Below, piece by piece: positions 55,356 through 63,041 of a stretch of 64,000 bases of DNA. The stretch covers positions 1 to 64,000 of the forward strand of contig NZ_JACETV010000008.1 of NCBI RefSeq assembly GCF_013912375.1, written 5' to 3'. How positions within the stretch are numbered: the first letter of the stretch is position 1; each line of letters begins with the position of its first letter. The position numbers were made by a program, and so were the translations under genes. This DNA comes from Emticicia sp. BO119. GTDB taxonomy: Bacteria > Bacteroidota > Bacteroidia > Cytophagales > Spirosomataceae. Below the pieces are notes generated by a model. The model did not search any database. It worked only from the letters and a program-made list of their open reading frames with translations, and had not been told where the DNA came from.

Positions 55356-55955
55356 CTATTTCCACTTTAATGTTTCCAAGATATGTCTGCAATCGACTTT
55401 CATATAATCTATAACTGGTCGAAGAGAGTCATTCTGTGTAGCGGTCATCAGATATACGGCTCCTCTAAGATAATGTCTGGTTGTATCAGTTACAAAAAAC
55501 TGATAATGGCTGGGTACTTCCCCTTCAAGCTCAAAAACAACTGCTTTTTTGCCTGATTTCGTTGTGAGTATTCCATCCTTAATAGAATAAGCCTTTTTAT
55601 CATGATGAAACGCCAGTTTTGCGGCATCACCCATCATATTCTGTAAACGCTTCGGGTCATTATTAACAGGTTTATAAGTAAACTGGATCCGGGCATTCAA
55701 TGTTGGATAATACACTATTATCCAATGCGGCTCAGCATTCACGAAAGTGTCTTTCTGAACAATCGCAGCTTTTGAATACTCAAAGCTATACGGATGTTCT
55801 TCTTTTAATGACTGATAAGTATGGGGGGGCAAATCAAGACGATTAAACCCGGTAGGTTTAGGGTGATAATCTTCTTCTTTTTTACCGCAAGCATAAAGAA
55901 TACCTGCAATCGTGAAAAAAAATACAAATCTGACAAGACTTACTTTAGAAACCAT
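55356..55955 (-). CDS. gldD: Gliding motility lipoprotein GldD
   Basis: 199 residues. Lipobox near residue 22 (FFFTIAGILYAC). The family body is recognisable: YHPKPTGFNRLDLPPHTYQSLKEEHPYSFEY, and further NARIQFTYKPV, KLAFHHDKKAYSIKDGILTTKSGKKAVVFELEGEVPSHYQFFVTDTTRHYLRGAVYL. GldD is required with other Gld proteins for Bacteroidota gliding and the type IX secretion machinery. It follows a phosphoribosyltransferase gene by 12 bases and probably shares a transcript. Confidence 0.92.
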   Translation of the reverse strand: MVSKVSLVRFVFFFTIAGILYACGKKEEDYHPKPTGFNRLDLPPHTYQSLKEEHPYSFEYSKAAIVQKDTFVNAEPHWIIVYYPTLNARIQFTYKPVNNDPKRLQNMMGDAAKLAFHHDKKAYSIKDGILTTKSGKKAVVFELEGEVPSHYQFFVTDTTRHYLRGAVYLMTATQNDSLRPVIDYMKVDCRHILETLKWK

Positions 55956-55967
55956 TCTTCAACAACG

Positions 55968-56468
55968 TTAATATAAATACACGCCAGTTTTTGCTTCATC
56001 GCTTAGAATCACCTGAATATGCTCATTTAAAGTTGTAGAAAGAGAGTATCCTACATAATCGGCTGCAATAGGGTACATCGGGTGATTTCTGTCAACAATT
56101 ACAGCTACCTGTATTTTCTTTAAAGGAATACTTAAAAACGGACGTAAGCTGTAGGCGAGTGTACGGCCTGTGTTTAATACATCATCACATAGAACGACAT
56201 TTTTATTCCGAAAAGTATCTACTTCACTTTCTATCTTAATATCAGGTTGCGATTGCGCCTGTTTATCTACACTTACTTTAGCAATATGTATTGCCAGTGA
56301 CGAGATCTGTTTCAGTTCAACTACTAATAATTCAGCAAAATGATAGCCCTCGCCATTGATACCTGCAATAATTACTTCTGACTCATCAAAATTCTGCTCA
56401 TAAATCTGATACGCTATCCGGCGGATTTTCTGGAAGGTTTCAGTACTATTTAATAATTGATTAGACAT
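55968..56468 (-). CDS. Phosphoribosyltransferase-family protein (PyrR-like)
   Basis: 166 residues from ATG 56468 (MSNQLLNSTETFQKIRRIAYQIYEQN); the frame extends seven codons more. The PRPP-binding motif VVLCDDVLNTGRTLAYSLRP and the FAGINGEGYHFAELLV-type flexible-loop region identify a type I phosphoribosyltransferase. Similar small proteins (PyrR, Upp/Hpt relatives) either salvage a base or bind RNA to regulate pyrimidine genes. No pyrimidine genes are nearby, and it is paired with gldD on a presumed common transcript. Confidence 0.83.
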   Translation of the reverse strand: MSNQLLNSTETFQKIRRIAYQIYEQNFDESEVIIAGINGEGYHFAELLVVELKQISSLAIHIAKVSVDKQAQSQPDIKIESEVDTFRNKNVVLCDDVLNTGRTLAYSLRPFLSIPLKKIQVAVIVDRNHPMYPIAADYVGYSLSTTLNEHIQVILSDEAKTGVYLY

Positions 56469-56614
56469 ATTTTTTTCAATTAAATCCAAATAAGAATTTC
56501 ACACTGGGTATTCCATACTGGACTGGTAGTGTCTGATTTTGGCATAGTTTATGTGAAAGACTATGCAACCATAAATCACCAACAAAGATACTTAAAACTT
56601 AGCATATCTATAAT

Positions 56615-57055
56615 ATGAAGTTCATGAAATACGTATTCGCTGCTTTAGTCCTGATAGTTTTTGTAAATGCCTCAAAACCCAAGGGGAGGGTTGAAACCCC
56701 TAAAAAAAGTATAGATAATGCCTTAACAGATCGCATCAGGATGTCATTCAAGGGTGGAGACCCTAAAATGCTTGCCAGTTGTCTTAATCAGGAAATAGAA
56801 CTAATTATTGACTCTGAGAAAATTGACTTCCAGAAAATATCTTCACAACAAGCTGAACAGATTTTCAAATTGTTTTTTCAGCATAACCCTCCATTATCTT
56901 TTCAATATGTGTATCAGGGAGCATCAAATATTGATTTAAAGTATAGTGTAGCCAATTATCGCAGCCGGAATAAAGATTTTCTGGTCTATATTTTAGTAAA
57001 AAGAGGAGACAATAATAAATACGTTATAGACACTATTCAGTTTCGGGAAAGTTAG
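56615..57055 (+). CDS. DUF4783 domain protein
   Basis: 146 residues with a cleavable N-terminal helix (KYVFAALVLIVFVNA). The DUF4783 core follows: ALTDRIRMSFKGGDPKMLASCLNQEIELIIDSEKIDFQKISSQQAEQIFKLFFQHNPPLSFQYVYQG and ...SVANYRSRNKDFLVYILVKRG. This NTF2-like fold is specific to Bacteroidota; its function is unknown but it is nearly ubiquitous there. Followed by a hairpin terminator. Confidence 0.88.
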   Translation: MKFMKYVFAALVLIVFVNASKPKGRVETPKKSIDNALTDRIRMSFKGGDPKMLASCLNQEIELIIDSEKIDFQKISSQQAEQIFKLFFQHNPPLSFQYVYQGASNIDLKYSVANYRSRNKDFLVYILVKRGDNNKYVIDTIQFRES

Positions 57056-57103
57056 AAATTCAAATACAAAATTTGATTTACCTAAAAAGTATAAAATAAT
57101 CTT

Positions 57104-57132
57104 AAAGGTTCTGATATTATCAGAGCCTTTTT
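57104..57132 (+). terminator. Terminator of the DUF4783 gene
   Basis: AAAGGTTCTGATA pairs (one G-U) with TATCAGAGCCTTT, then TTT. It overlaps a TATTTTTG promoter-like element at 57134-57141 that may serve the next gene. Confidence 0.75.
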
Positions 57133-57169
57133 CTATTTTTGTGCTTTCATTTAAGTACGAAACAAAAAA

Positions 57170-57664
57170 ATGATAGTTAAAACAAAGAAATTTGCATTAG
57201 ATAAAAAAGATTACGTAAGTATTGCCTTTAAGCGCCATATGCGCAAAGACTGGAAATGGTTGTTGATTCCGGCAGCAGTAGTCATCTTAGGATTAGTATT
57301 ACATTTTACAGGTTCATACAAAAACTGGTGGATTCCGGTTGTGGCTGTTGTAGGAGGTGGATTATACGTTTTGTTCTGGTATGCGCAATTTTATGCTGCG
57401 TCGCAGATGGAGCAGAACAAACAGATGTTTGATAAATTTATGTATGAAATAGATAGCCGTCAGATATTAGTAAAACTGAACCAAAAAGAGGGCGGTATCA
57501 TGAAATGGGAAAGTATTCAGTCAGCAGAAAAAACACCTGATTCCTTTTTATTAATTATCGGCAAAGGACAGTTCCTTCGGTTTCCTTTCACGGTTTTTAA
57601 TAGTGAACACGATATGAAGTTGTTTGAATCTATTCTGAAAAGAAAAGAATTACTTCCGGCATAA
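57170..57664 (+). CDS. YcxB-family membrane protein
   Basis: 164 residues. Two membrane helices (WLLIPAAVVILGLVLHF and WIPVVAVVGGGLYVLFW). The YcxB-like C-terminal domain is seen: MYEIDSRQILVKLNQKEGGIMKWESIQSAEKTPDSFLLIIGKGQFLRFPFTVF. Function unknown. Monocistronic, with a strong terminator and a possible promoter (TATTTTTG at 57134) overlapping the previous terminator. Confidence 0.87.
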   Translation: MIVKTKKFALDKKDYVSIAFKRHMRKDWKWLLIPAAVVILGLVLHFTGSYKNWWIPVVAVVGGGLYVLFWYAQFYAASQMEQNKQMFDKFMYEIDSRQILVKLNQKEGGIMKWESIQSAEKTPDSFLLIIGKGQFLRFPFTVFNSEHDMKLFESILKRKELLPA

Positions 57665-57666
57665 GT

Positions 57667-57698
57667 AAAAATCCCTCGTAAATCTACGAGGGATTTTT
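57667..57698. terminator. Bidirectional terminator (YcxB / threonine aldolase)
   Basis: AAAAATCCCTCGTA, loop AATC, TACGAGGGATTTTT. A 14-base-pair stem between convergent genes, flanked by A and T runs. Confidence 0.92.
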
Positions 57699-57729
57699 AT
57701 TTACATTTATGCAACTTATTACCTAATTA

Positions 57730-58755
57730 TTAAAACGAAATCTGCTTAATCTTCTTCTCAAATTCTACCAAATGCTCGTCTGAGAAATCAAGATGTGTAA
57801 CAAATCTTATGAGGTGTTTGCCAAAAGTAACACAACCTAAATTGAATGCTTTTGCTTTCATTACAAATTCAGTGGCCAGTATTGATTCGGGCAATCGAAA
57901 AATAACAATATTGGTGTCTATCGGGTAAATTTCTTCTACAAAAGGCAGTTTTTCTAATATTTGCCCAATTTCTCTGGCTCTTGCGTGGTCTTCTTTCAAG
58001 CGTTCGATATGGTTATCCAAAGCATAAATACCAGCCGCAGCTAAAAAACCCGCCTGACGCCAGCCACCACCCATTAGTTTACGGAAACGACGGGCTTTTT
58101 TTACAAAATCTCTTTTACCTATCAATAAAGAACCCACCGGACAACCTAATCCTTTTGATAAGCATATACTAATAGAGTCAAATAATTGTCCATGTGTCAG
58201 GGTTGTTTCACCAGTTTCAACCAAAGCATTAAAGAGTCTTGCTCCATCTAAATGCAAAGGGAGTTGATGCTTATTACATACTTGCTTTATGGCTTCAATT
58301 TCTGATAATTCATAATAACATCCACCCCCTTTATTCATTGTGTTTTCAAGAGATACCAACCGGGTAATGGGCTGATGAATATCATCTGGATTATTAATGG
58401 CATCACGTACCTGCTGTGAATTGATTCTACCCTTATCCCCTTCCAATAACTTTAAAGAAGAAAAAGAATTGAGTGGTACTCCCCCACCCTCGTACAAATA
58501 TATATGAGACATCTTATCGCAAATCACTTCACTACCTGGCAATGTATGAACTCTGATGGCTAATTGGTTAGTCATCGTTCCTGAAGCACAAAATAAAGCT
58601 GCTTCCATACCGAACATGGCTGCGGCTTTTTCTTCTAAAGCTATTATGGTCGGATCATCACCAAATACATCGTCTCCTAATTCAGCCGAAAACATGGCTT
58701 CCTTCATTCCTGGAGTAGGTTTTGTAACAGTATCGCTCCTTAAATCTATAAACAT
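57730..58755 (-). CDS. ltaE: Low-specificity L-threonine aldolase
   Basis: 341 residues from ATG 58755 (MFIDLRSDTVTKPTPGMKEAM), the standard family start; the frame is open 16 codons more. PLP fold-type I: DDPTIIALEEKAA, FCASGTMTNQLAIRVH, LHLDGARLFNALV and the PLP-Lys region SICLSKGLGCPVGSLLIG. Cleaves threonine to glycine and acetaldehyde. Single gene. Confidence 0.94.
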   Translation of the reverse strand: MFIDLRSDTVTKPTPGMKEAMFSAELGDDVFGDDPTIIALEEKAAAMFGMEAALFCASGTMTNQLAIRVHTLPGSEVICDKMSHIYLYEGGGVPLNSFSSLKLLEGDKGRINSQQVRDAINNPDDIHQPITRLVSLENTMNKGGGCYYELSEIEAIKQVCNKHQLPLHLDGARLFNALVETGETTLTHGQLFDSISICLSKGLGCPVGSLLIGKRDFVKKARRFRKLMGGGWRQAGFLAAAGIYALDNHIERLKEDHARAREIGQILEKLPFVEEIYPIDTNIVIFRLPESILATEFVMKAKAFNLGCVTFGKHLIRFVTHLDFSDEHLVEFEKKIKQISF

Positions 58756-58983
58756 AACAATCGTAAATGGAAAATTTGTTTGTGAAATGCAAAGATGCCG
58801 CAAGGTACTATTTTTATACTATTATATAGATCATATTTGATTGAAGCCTCATAAAAATAGACAAACACAATAAAACTATATAAGTACACGCTTGTTTGTT
58901 TGTGGCTATAAATCCATAGAATTTATCAATTTTCTGACGTTCGTCGAATATCTGCGTGAATAATTGCAAAAGTCTTAATTTTT

Positions 58984-59012
58984 GTAAAATTTTACATTAG
59001 TTTAGACTAATC
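58984..59012. promoter_or_regulatory. Tandem palindromes upstream of the iron-sulfur subunit gene
   Basis: GTAAAATTTTAC (58984-58995, perfect) is followed by ATTAGTTTAGACTAAT (arms ATTAGT/ACTAAT). They lie 17-45 bases before the ATG at 59029, where a regulator would bind. Candidate site for the Crp/Fnr protein encoded downstream; not proven. Confidence 0.4.
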
Positions 59013-59028
59013 TATTACTACTACAACT

Positions 59029-59520
59029 ATGGCAGTTTATAACTTAACAGTAAATAATAAGAAGGTAAAAGTGGATGTCGAGCCCGATATGCCGCTTCTT
59101 TGGGTAATCCGTGATTTTGTTGGTTTAAAGGGAACCAAGTTTGGTTGCGGAATGGCAATGTGTGGTGCTTGTACTGTTCACCTGAACAGTCAACCTATCC
59201 GCTCATGCCAGACACCAATTTCGGTTGTTGCCAAAAATGCAAAAATAACCACAATTGAAGGCATTGGTGATAGTCAGTTACATGCTGTTCAGCAGGCATG
59301 GATTGATGAGCAGGTTCCTCAATGTGGCTATTGTCAGTCAGGGCAAATTATGTCAGCAGTAGCTTTACTAAAAACTACACCCAATCCTACAGATGAGGAT
59401 ATTGACGCGGCTATGAGCGGTAATCTTTGCCGTTGCGGTACTTATGACCGTATCCGTAAAGCCATTCACAAAGCATCTGACTCTATCAAAAGTAGTGCCG
59501 GTGTGGGTGGAGGAAAGTAA
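59029..59520 (+). CDS. Two-cluster [2Fe-2S] subunit (IorA/CoxS type)
   Basis: 163 residues. N-terminal plant-type [2Fe-2S] ferredoxin domain with Cys40, Cys45, Cys48 and Cys60 ([15 protein letters not shown]). C-terminal four-helix [2Fe-2S] domain with [12 protein letters not shown] and [14 protein letters not shown]. This is the small subunit of xanthine-dehydrogenase-family molybdoenzymes of the isoquinoline-1-oxidoreductase type, passing electrons from the molybdopterin to an acceptor. 35 bases upstream of its catalytic subunit. Confidence 0.93.
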   Translation: MAVYNLTVNNKKVKVDVEPDMPLLWVIRDFVGLKGTKFGCGMAMCGACTVHLNSQPIRSCQTPISVVAKNAKITTIEGIGDSQLHAVQQAWIDEQVPQCGYCQSGQIMSAVALLKTTPNPTDEDIDAAMSGNLCRCGTYDRIRKAIHKASDSIKSSAGVGGGK

Positions 59521-59555
59521 TCTAACCTATTCACTAAGACAAAACAAAAAACATT

Positions 59556-61706
59556 ATGACTTCAAGACGCAATTTCTTAAAAACTACAAGTCTGACCACT
59601 TTTGGTTTTGCGTTGGGGGTATCTTCTTTTGCCAAAGATGCTACACTTAAAAAGATAACACCAGCCATCGTAAGTCTCGAAATAAACCCTTTCATTATTA
59701 TTGATACTGCCGGAAACATCACTTTGGTAAATCCTCGACCGGATATGGGACAAGGCTCTACACAGGCAGTACCTTCACTCTTAGCAGAAGAATTAGAAGT
59801 TAGCCTCGAAAAAGTAAAGATTGTACAGAGTGATGGTAAAGGAAAGTATGGCGACCAGACCTCAGGCGGAAGTAGTTCTGTAAGAGCTTTATGGCAACCG
59901 ATTCGCAAAGCCGGAGCCGCCGCCCGTGAAATGCTTACGCAGACTGCCGCGAAGAGATGGAATGTCTCTACTACTGAATGTTTTGCACAAGATGGTAAAA
60001 TTGTGCATAGAGGAAGTGGTAAAAGTCTGACTTATGGTGAGTTAGCCGACGATGCTTCAAAATTAGAGATTCCGAAAAATCCTAAACTTAAAGAAGCGAA
60101 GGATTTTAAAATCATAGGTAAATACAACAAGCGCCTTGATGTACCTGAGCGTGTAACAGGCAAAGCAGTTTATGGTCTGGATGTAGACGTACCAGGCATG
60201 GTTTACGCAAGCGTTCTACACTCGCCCATGCTGCATGGTAAAATCGCCTCTATTGATGATACAGAAACCAAGAAAATTGCAGGTGTTTTACAGGTTGTAA
60301 GAACCGAACGCCCCATGCCCCACCGCAAGTCAGAAGCAGTGGCGGTAATTGCTACTAACTGGTGGGCGGCCTTGAAAGGCAAAAAAGCCTTGAAAGTGCA
60401 GTGGGATAATGGCGATTATGAAAAAACACTGAGTACACAGAAATATTTTGATGCTACCTACGAGGCGGCCAGGAAAGAAGGTATTAATTATGAAGAAAAG
60501 GGTGATTTTTCTGCGAAGTATGCTTCTGCTAAACAAAAAACAGAAGCTAACTACGAAACTCCCTTCTTATCTCATGCTCCCATTGAACCAGAAAATGCCG
60601 TTGTGCATGTAAAAGACGATGGCACAGTAGAAATATGGGCTCCTGTACAAGGGCCAGACTGGGCATTGAGAGATGTATGCGGGTATTTGAAAGTAAAACC
60701 AGAGCAGGTAAAAATTAATGTAACACTTTTAGGTGGTGCATTTGGTCGTAAAGCCTACCACGACTTTTTATTAGAGGCTTGCCATTTATCAAAAGAACTG
60801 AAAAAACCTGTAAAGGTTACCTGGACGAGGGAAGATGATATTACACAAGGGCCTTATCGCCCTGGTATGCTGAGCCATATGCAAGGCTTTGTAGAAAATG
60901 GTAAAATAACGGGGTTTCACCATCATGCTATTGGCGAGTCTATTGCAGGTCAGGTATTTAACGGTTTAAAAGACGATGAAGCTGACCCTTGGTTAACTGG
61001 GGAGATAAGCCCTGAAAACAGCAAATACAATTTTGCTACTGCCTCAAAAGTAAGTTGGACGAATGTAAAAACTGATATACCTGTTGTATGGTGGCGCTCG
61101 GTATATGCTTCAAATTTTGGATGGGGACAAGAATGCTTTATAGATGAATTGGCACATCTGACAGGGAAAGACCCATTAGAGGCACGATTAGCGATTTTGT
61201 CAGACGAGCGTTTCAGAAAGGTTTTGGAAACCTTGGCAGAAAAAGCTAACTGGAAGGAAAAACTACCCGAAGGACAAGGCAAAGGTTTGGCGGTATTCCG
61301 TTCGTTTGATAGCATTTCTGCAGCTTGTGTTACAGTAAGCAGACAGGCTAATGGTGTAAAAATTGACAAGGTAGTATCAGTAATTGATTGCGGCTATTAT
61401 GTAAATCCTGATAATGTAAAAGCCCAGACCGAGGGTAATATTGTGATGGGTCTGACAGCCGCTATTAAAGATGGTATAACCTTTACTAATGGCGTTTGCG
61501 ATCAGACCAATTTTCATCAGTTTAACCTGATGCGTATCAACGAAGCACCAAAAATGGAAATCCATATCATTGATAGCGGAGCTAATCCGGGCGGTGTGGG
61601 TGAGCCTGGTTTACCTCCTATTGCTCCCGCATTAGGCAATGCTATTTTTGCGGCTACAGGCAAACGTATTCGTAAATTACCTTTTGATATTACAAATCTT
61701 TCTTAG
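59556..61706 (+). CDS. Molybdopterin catalytic subunit, xanthine-dehydrogenase family (IorB type)
   Basis: 716 residues. Twin-arginine signal (MTSRRNFLKTTSLTTFGFALG), so the folded complex is exported to the periplasm together with its iron-sulfur partner. Molybdopterin-binding domains: DMGQGSTQAVPSLLAEELE, YGDQTSGGSSSVRALWQP, APVQGPDWALRDVCGYLKV, VTLLGGAFGRKAYHDFLLEA and VGEPGLPPIAPALGNAIFAATGKRI (the Glu is the catalytic base). Such enzymes oxidise aldehydes or N-heterocycles; the substrate is unknown. MCD-type cofactor genes are not nearby. Confidence 0.92.
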   Translation: MTSRRNFLKTTSLTTFGFALGVSSFAKDATLKKITPAIVSLEINPFIIIDTAGNITLVNPRPDMGQGSTQAVPSLLAEELEVSLEKVKIVQSDGKGKYGDQTSGGSSSVRALWQPIRKAGAAAREMLTQTAAKRWNVSTTECFAQDGKIVHRGSGKSLTYGELADDASKLEIPKNPKLKEAKDFKIIGKYNKRLDVPERVTGKAVYGLDVDVPGMVYASVLHSPMLHGKIASIDDTETKKIAGVLQVVRTERPMPHRKSEAVAVIATNWWAALKGKKALKVQWDNGDYEKTLSTQKYFDATYEAARKEGINYEEKGDFSAKYASAKQKTEANYETPFLSHAPIEPENAVVHVKDDGTVEIWAPVQGPDWALRDVCGYLKVKPEQVKINVTLLGGAFGRKAYHDFLLEACHLSKELKKPVKVTWTREDDITQGPYRPGMLSHMQGFVENGKITGFHHHAIGESIAGQVFNGLKDDEADPWLTGEISPENSKYNFATASKVSWTNVKTDIPVVWWRSVYASNFGWGQECFIDELAHLTGKDPLEARLAILSDERFRKVLETLAEKANWKEKLPEGQGKGLAVFRSFDSISAACVTVSRQANGVKIDKVVSVIDCGYYVNPDNVKAQTEGNIVMGLTAAIKDGITFTNGVCDQTNFHQFNLMRINEAPKMEIHIIDSGANPGGVGEPGLPPIAPALGNAIFAATGKRIRKLPFDITNLS

Positions 61707-61718
61707 CTTAGTATATTT

Positions 61719-61749
61719 AAGAGCAGAAACCAAAATCTGCTCTTTTTTA
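61719..61749 (+). terminator. Terminator of the Ior-type operon
   Basis: AAGAGCAGA, eight-base loop, TCTGCTCTT then a T-run. Before the Crp/Fnr gene, which must therefore have its own promoter or depend on read-through. Confidence 0.85.
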
Positions 61750-61775
61750 TTCATTAAGCACTAAAAATTGCTCAA

Positions 61776-62348
61776 ATGTCTACCACCCTACTCGGTCACA
61801 TACGAAAATATATTGATTTAGACGAACAGGAAGAAAAGGTCATAATCGCTTATATAGAGCAATTACAAGTAAAAAAGAAAGGATATTTACTGAAAGAAGG
61901 CCAGCTCTGCAAAGCAAGTTATTTTGTAGAAAAAGGCTGCCTGCGAATGTTTTTTATCAGCGATAAGGGAGATGAAAACACGGTAAATTTTGCACTCGAA
62001 AACTGGTGGATAAGTGATTACTCTACTCTATTGACTCAGAAACCCTCACTTTTTTATATTCAGGCTATTGAGCATTCTGATATCCTTATGCTTACAGCAG
62101 AGCGACAAGAAGAATTATTAAAAGAGATTCCTAAAATTGAGCGATATTTCAGGCTCATTCTTCAGAGAGCTTATGGAGCCTCACAAATGCGTTTCAAGCA
62201 TACCTACAATCTTTCAAGAGAAGATATGTATCGCAATTTTCTGGGTCTGCATCCCGAGTTTGTCAATCGCGTGCCACAATATATGTTAGCTTCTTATCTG
62301 GGCTTTACGCCTGAGTATTTAAGTGAAATCCGTAAAAAAAAGATATAG
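61776..62348 (+). CDS. Crp/Fnr-family transcriptional regulator
   Basis: 190 residues. cNMP-binding beta-roll: KKKGYLLKEGQLCKASYFVEKGCLRMFF...ALENWWISDYSTLLTQKPSLFYIQAIEHSDILML, followed by the long dimer helix. The helix-turn-helix part is short and variant (YMLASYLGFTPEYLSEIRKKKI), as in many Bacteroidota members that lack the classic RxxR recognition helix. No Fe-S cysteines typical of Fnr are seen, so it probably senses a nucleotide or other small ligand. Likely regulates the adjacent oxidoreductase or AhpD-like genes (by position). Confidence 0.87.
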   Translation: MSTTLLGHIRKYIDLDEQEEKVIIAYIEQLQVKKKGYLLKEGQLCKASYFVEKGCLRMFFISDKGDENTVNFALENWWISDYSTLLTQKPSLFYIQAIEHSDILMLTAERQEELLKEIPKIERYFRLILQRAYGASQMRFKHTYNLSREDMYRNFLGLHPEFVNRVPQYMLASYLGFTPEYLSEIRKKKI

Positions 62349-62425
62349 ACTGTGTTTCTTAAACCTGTTTAAGTTTTTTGAGGTTGCTACTGCCGACCTT
62401 TGTACTCATTAAAACACAAACAAAA

Positions 62426-62860
62426 ATGAGCACAAGAATCAATATCCAGCAAGTAGAACCAGCCGCTTATAAAGCAATGTTTGCCTTAGAAGGTTATCTA
62501 CAGACTTCGCAATTAAGCAAAACTCATAAAGATTTAATCAAAATAAAAGCTTCACTGATTAATGGCTGTGCCTATTGTATTAATATGCATACCCAGGAAG
62601 CCAGAAAACATGGCGAAACCGACCAACGCATCTATCTGTTAAGTGCCTGGAGAGAAACCACACTTTATACTGAAGAAGAAAGAGCCCTATTGGCCCTGAC
62701 CGAAGAGGTAACGTTGATTCAGAATCATGTTTCGGAGGAAACTTATAAAACGGCCGAACGGCTTTTTGGGGCTAATTATTTATCACATATTATTATGGCT
62801 ATCGTAACTATTAATGCCTGGAATAGAATAGCGATTACCACGGAGCTACCACTTGAATAA
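62426..62860 (+). CDS. Carboxymuconolactone decarboxylase / AhpD-like protein
   Basis: 144 residues from ATG 62426 (MSTRINIQQVEPAAYKAM); the frame opens 16 codons earlier. All-helical AhpD fold. The catalytic CxxC...H is intact: Cys48, Cys51 and His55 in INGCAYCINMHTQEARKHGE. Such proteins are peroxidase-type thiol oxidoreductases or decarboxylases; with CxxC they act in peroxide/disulfide defence. It follows the Crp/Fnr gene, which may control it. A terminator follows, overlapping the next promoter. Confidence 0.88.
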   Translation: MSTRINIQQVEPAAYKAMFALEGYLQTSQLSKTHKDLIKIKASLINGCAYCINMHTQEARKHGETDQRIYLLSAWRETTLYTEEERALLALTEEVTLIQNHVSEETYKTAERLFGANYLSHIIMAIVTINAWNRIAITTELPLE

Positions 62861-62874
62861 TAATTCTGAGAAAT

Positions 62875-62915
62875 AAAAGCTATAAGAAACAAGCATTCTT
62901 ATGGCTTTTGTTTTT
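62875..62915 (+). terminator. Terminator of the AhpD-like gene
   Basis: AAAAGCTATAAGAA pairs with TTCTTATGGCTTTT (one U-G), then TGTTTTT. Its T-run provides the -33 TTTG of the following promoter. Confidence 0.75.
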
Positions 62916-62942
62916 GAAATATGAGCACAATTATTACTTTTG
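62913..62942 (+). promoter_or_regulatory. Bacteroidota-type promoter of the fluoride-riboswitch gene
   Basis: TTTG (62913-62916), 18-base spacer, TACTTTTG (62935-62942). Matches TTTG-N19-TAnnTTTG closely. Transcription would start near 62949, a few bases before the riboswitch. Confidence 0.6.
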
Positions 62943-62955
62943 TATCGTAAGAAAA

Positions 62956-63007
62956 AGGAAATGGTGTCTTCCTAATTGAACCGCCTTAAACAAGCTGATG
63001 GCGCCTG
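62956..63007 (+). promoter_or_regulatory. Fluoride riboswitch (crcB motif)
   Basis: The sequence shows the crcB consensus in order: a hairpin with loop GGAAATGGTGTCTTCC, then ATTGAACCGCC, a short linker and GCTGATGGCGCCTG. The pseudoknot pairs GGTG in the loop with CGCC near the 3' end. These are the conserved blocks of the fluoride aptamer (GAUGGyGUUC, AACCGCC, GCUGAUGRCGCC). Directly downstream is a hairpin CCTGATT...AATCAGG (63004-63035) that shares CCTG with the aptamer, so fluoride binding would prevent that hairpin and expose the start codon at 63042. Controls the CLC-F gene. Confidence 0.93.
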
Positions 63008-63035
63008 ATTGTAAATGTCTGTACATTTAATCAGG
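63004..63035 (+). promoter_or_regulatory. Expression-platform hairpin of the fluoride riboswitch
   Basis: CCTGATTGTAAATGT pairs with ACATTTAATCAGG across a short loop. No T-run of a terminator follows; the ATG is 7 bases further. Translation control is therefore more likely than termination. Confidence 0.65.
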
Positions 63036-63041
63036 ATTTGT

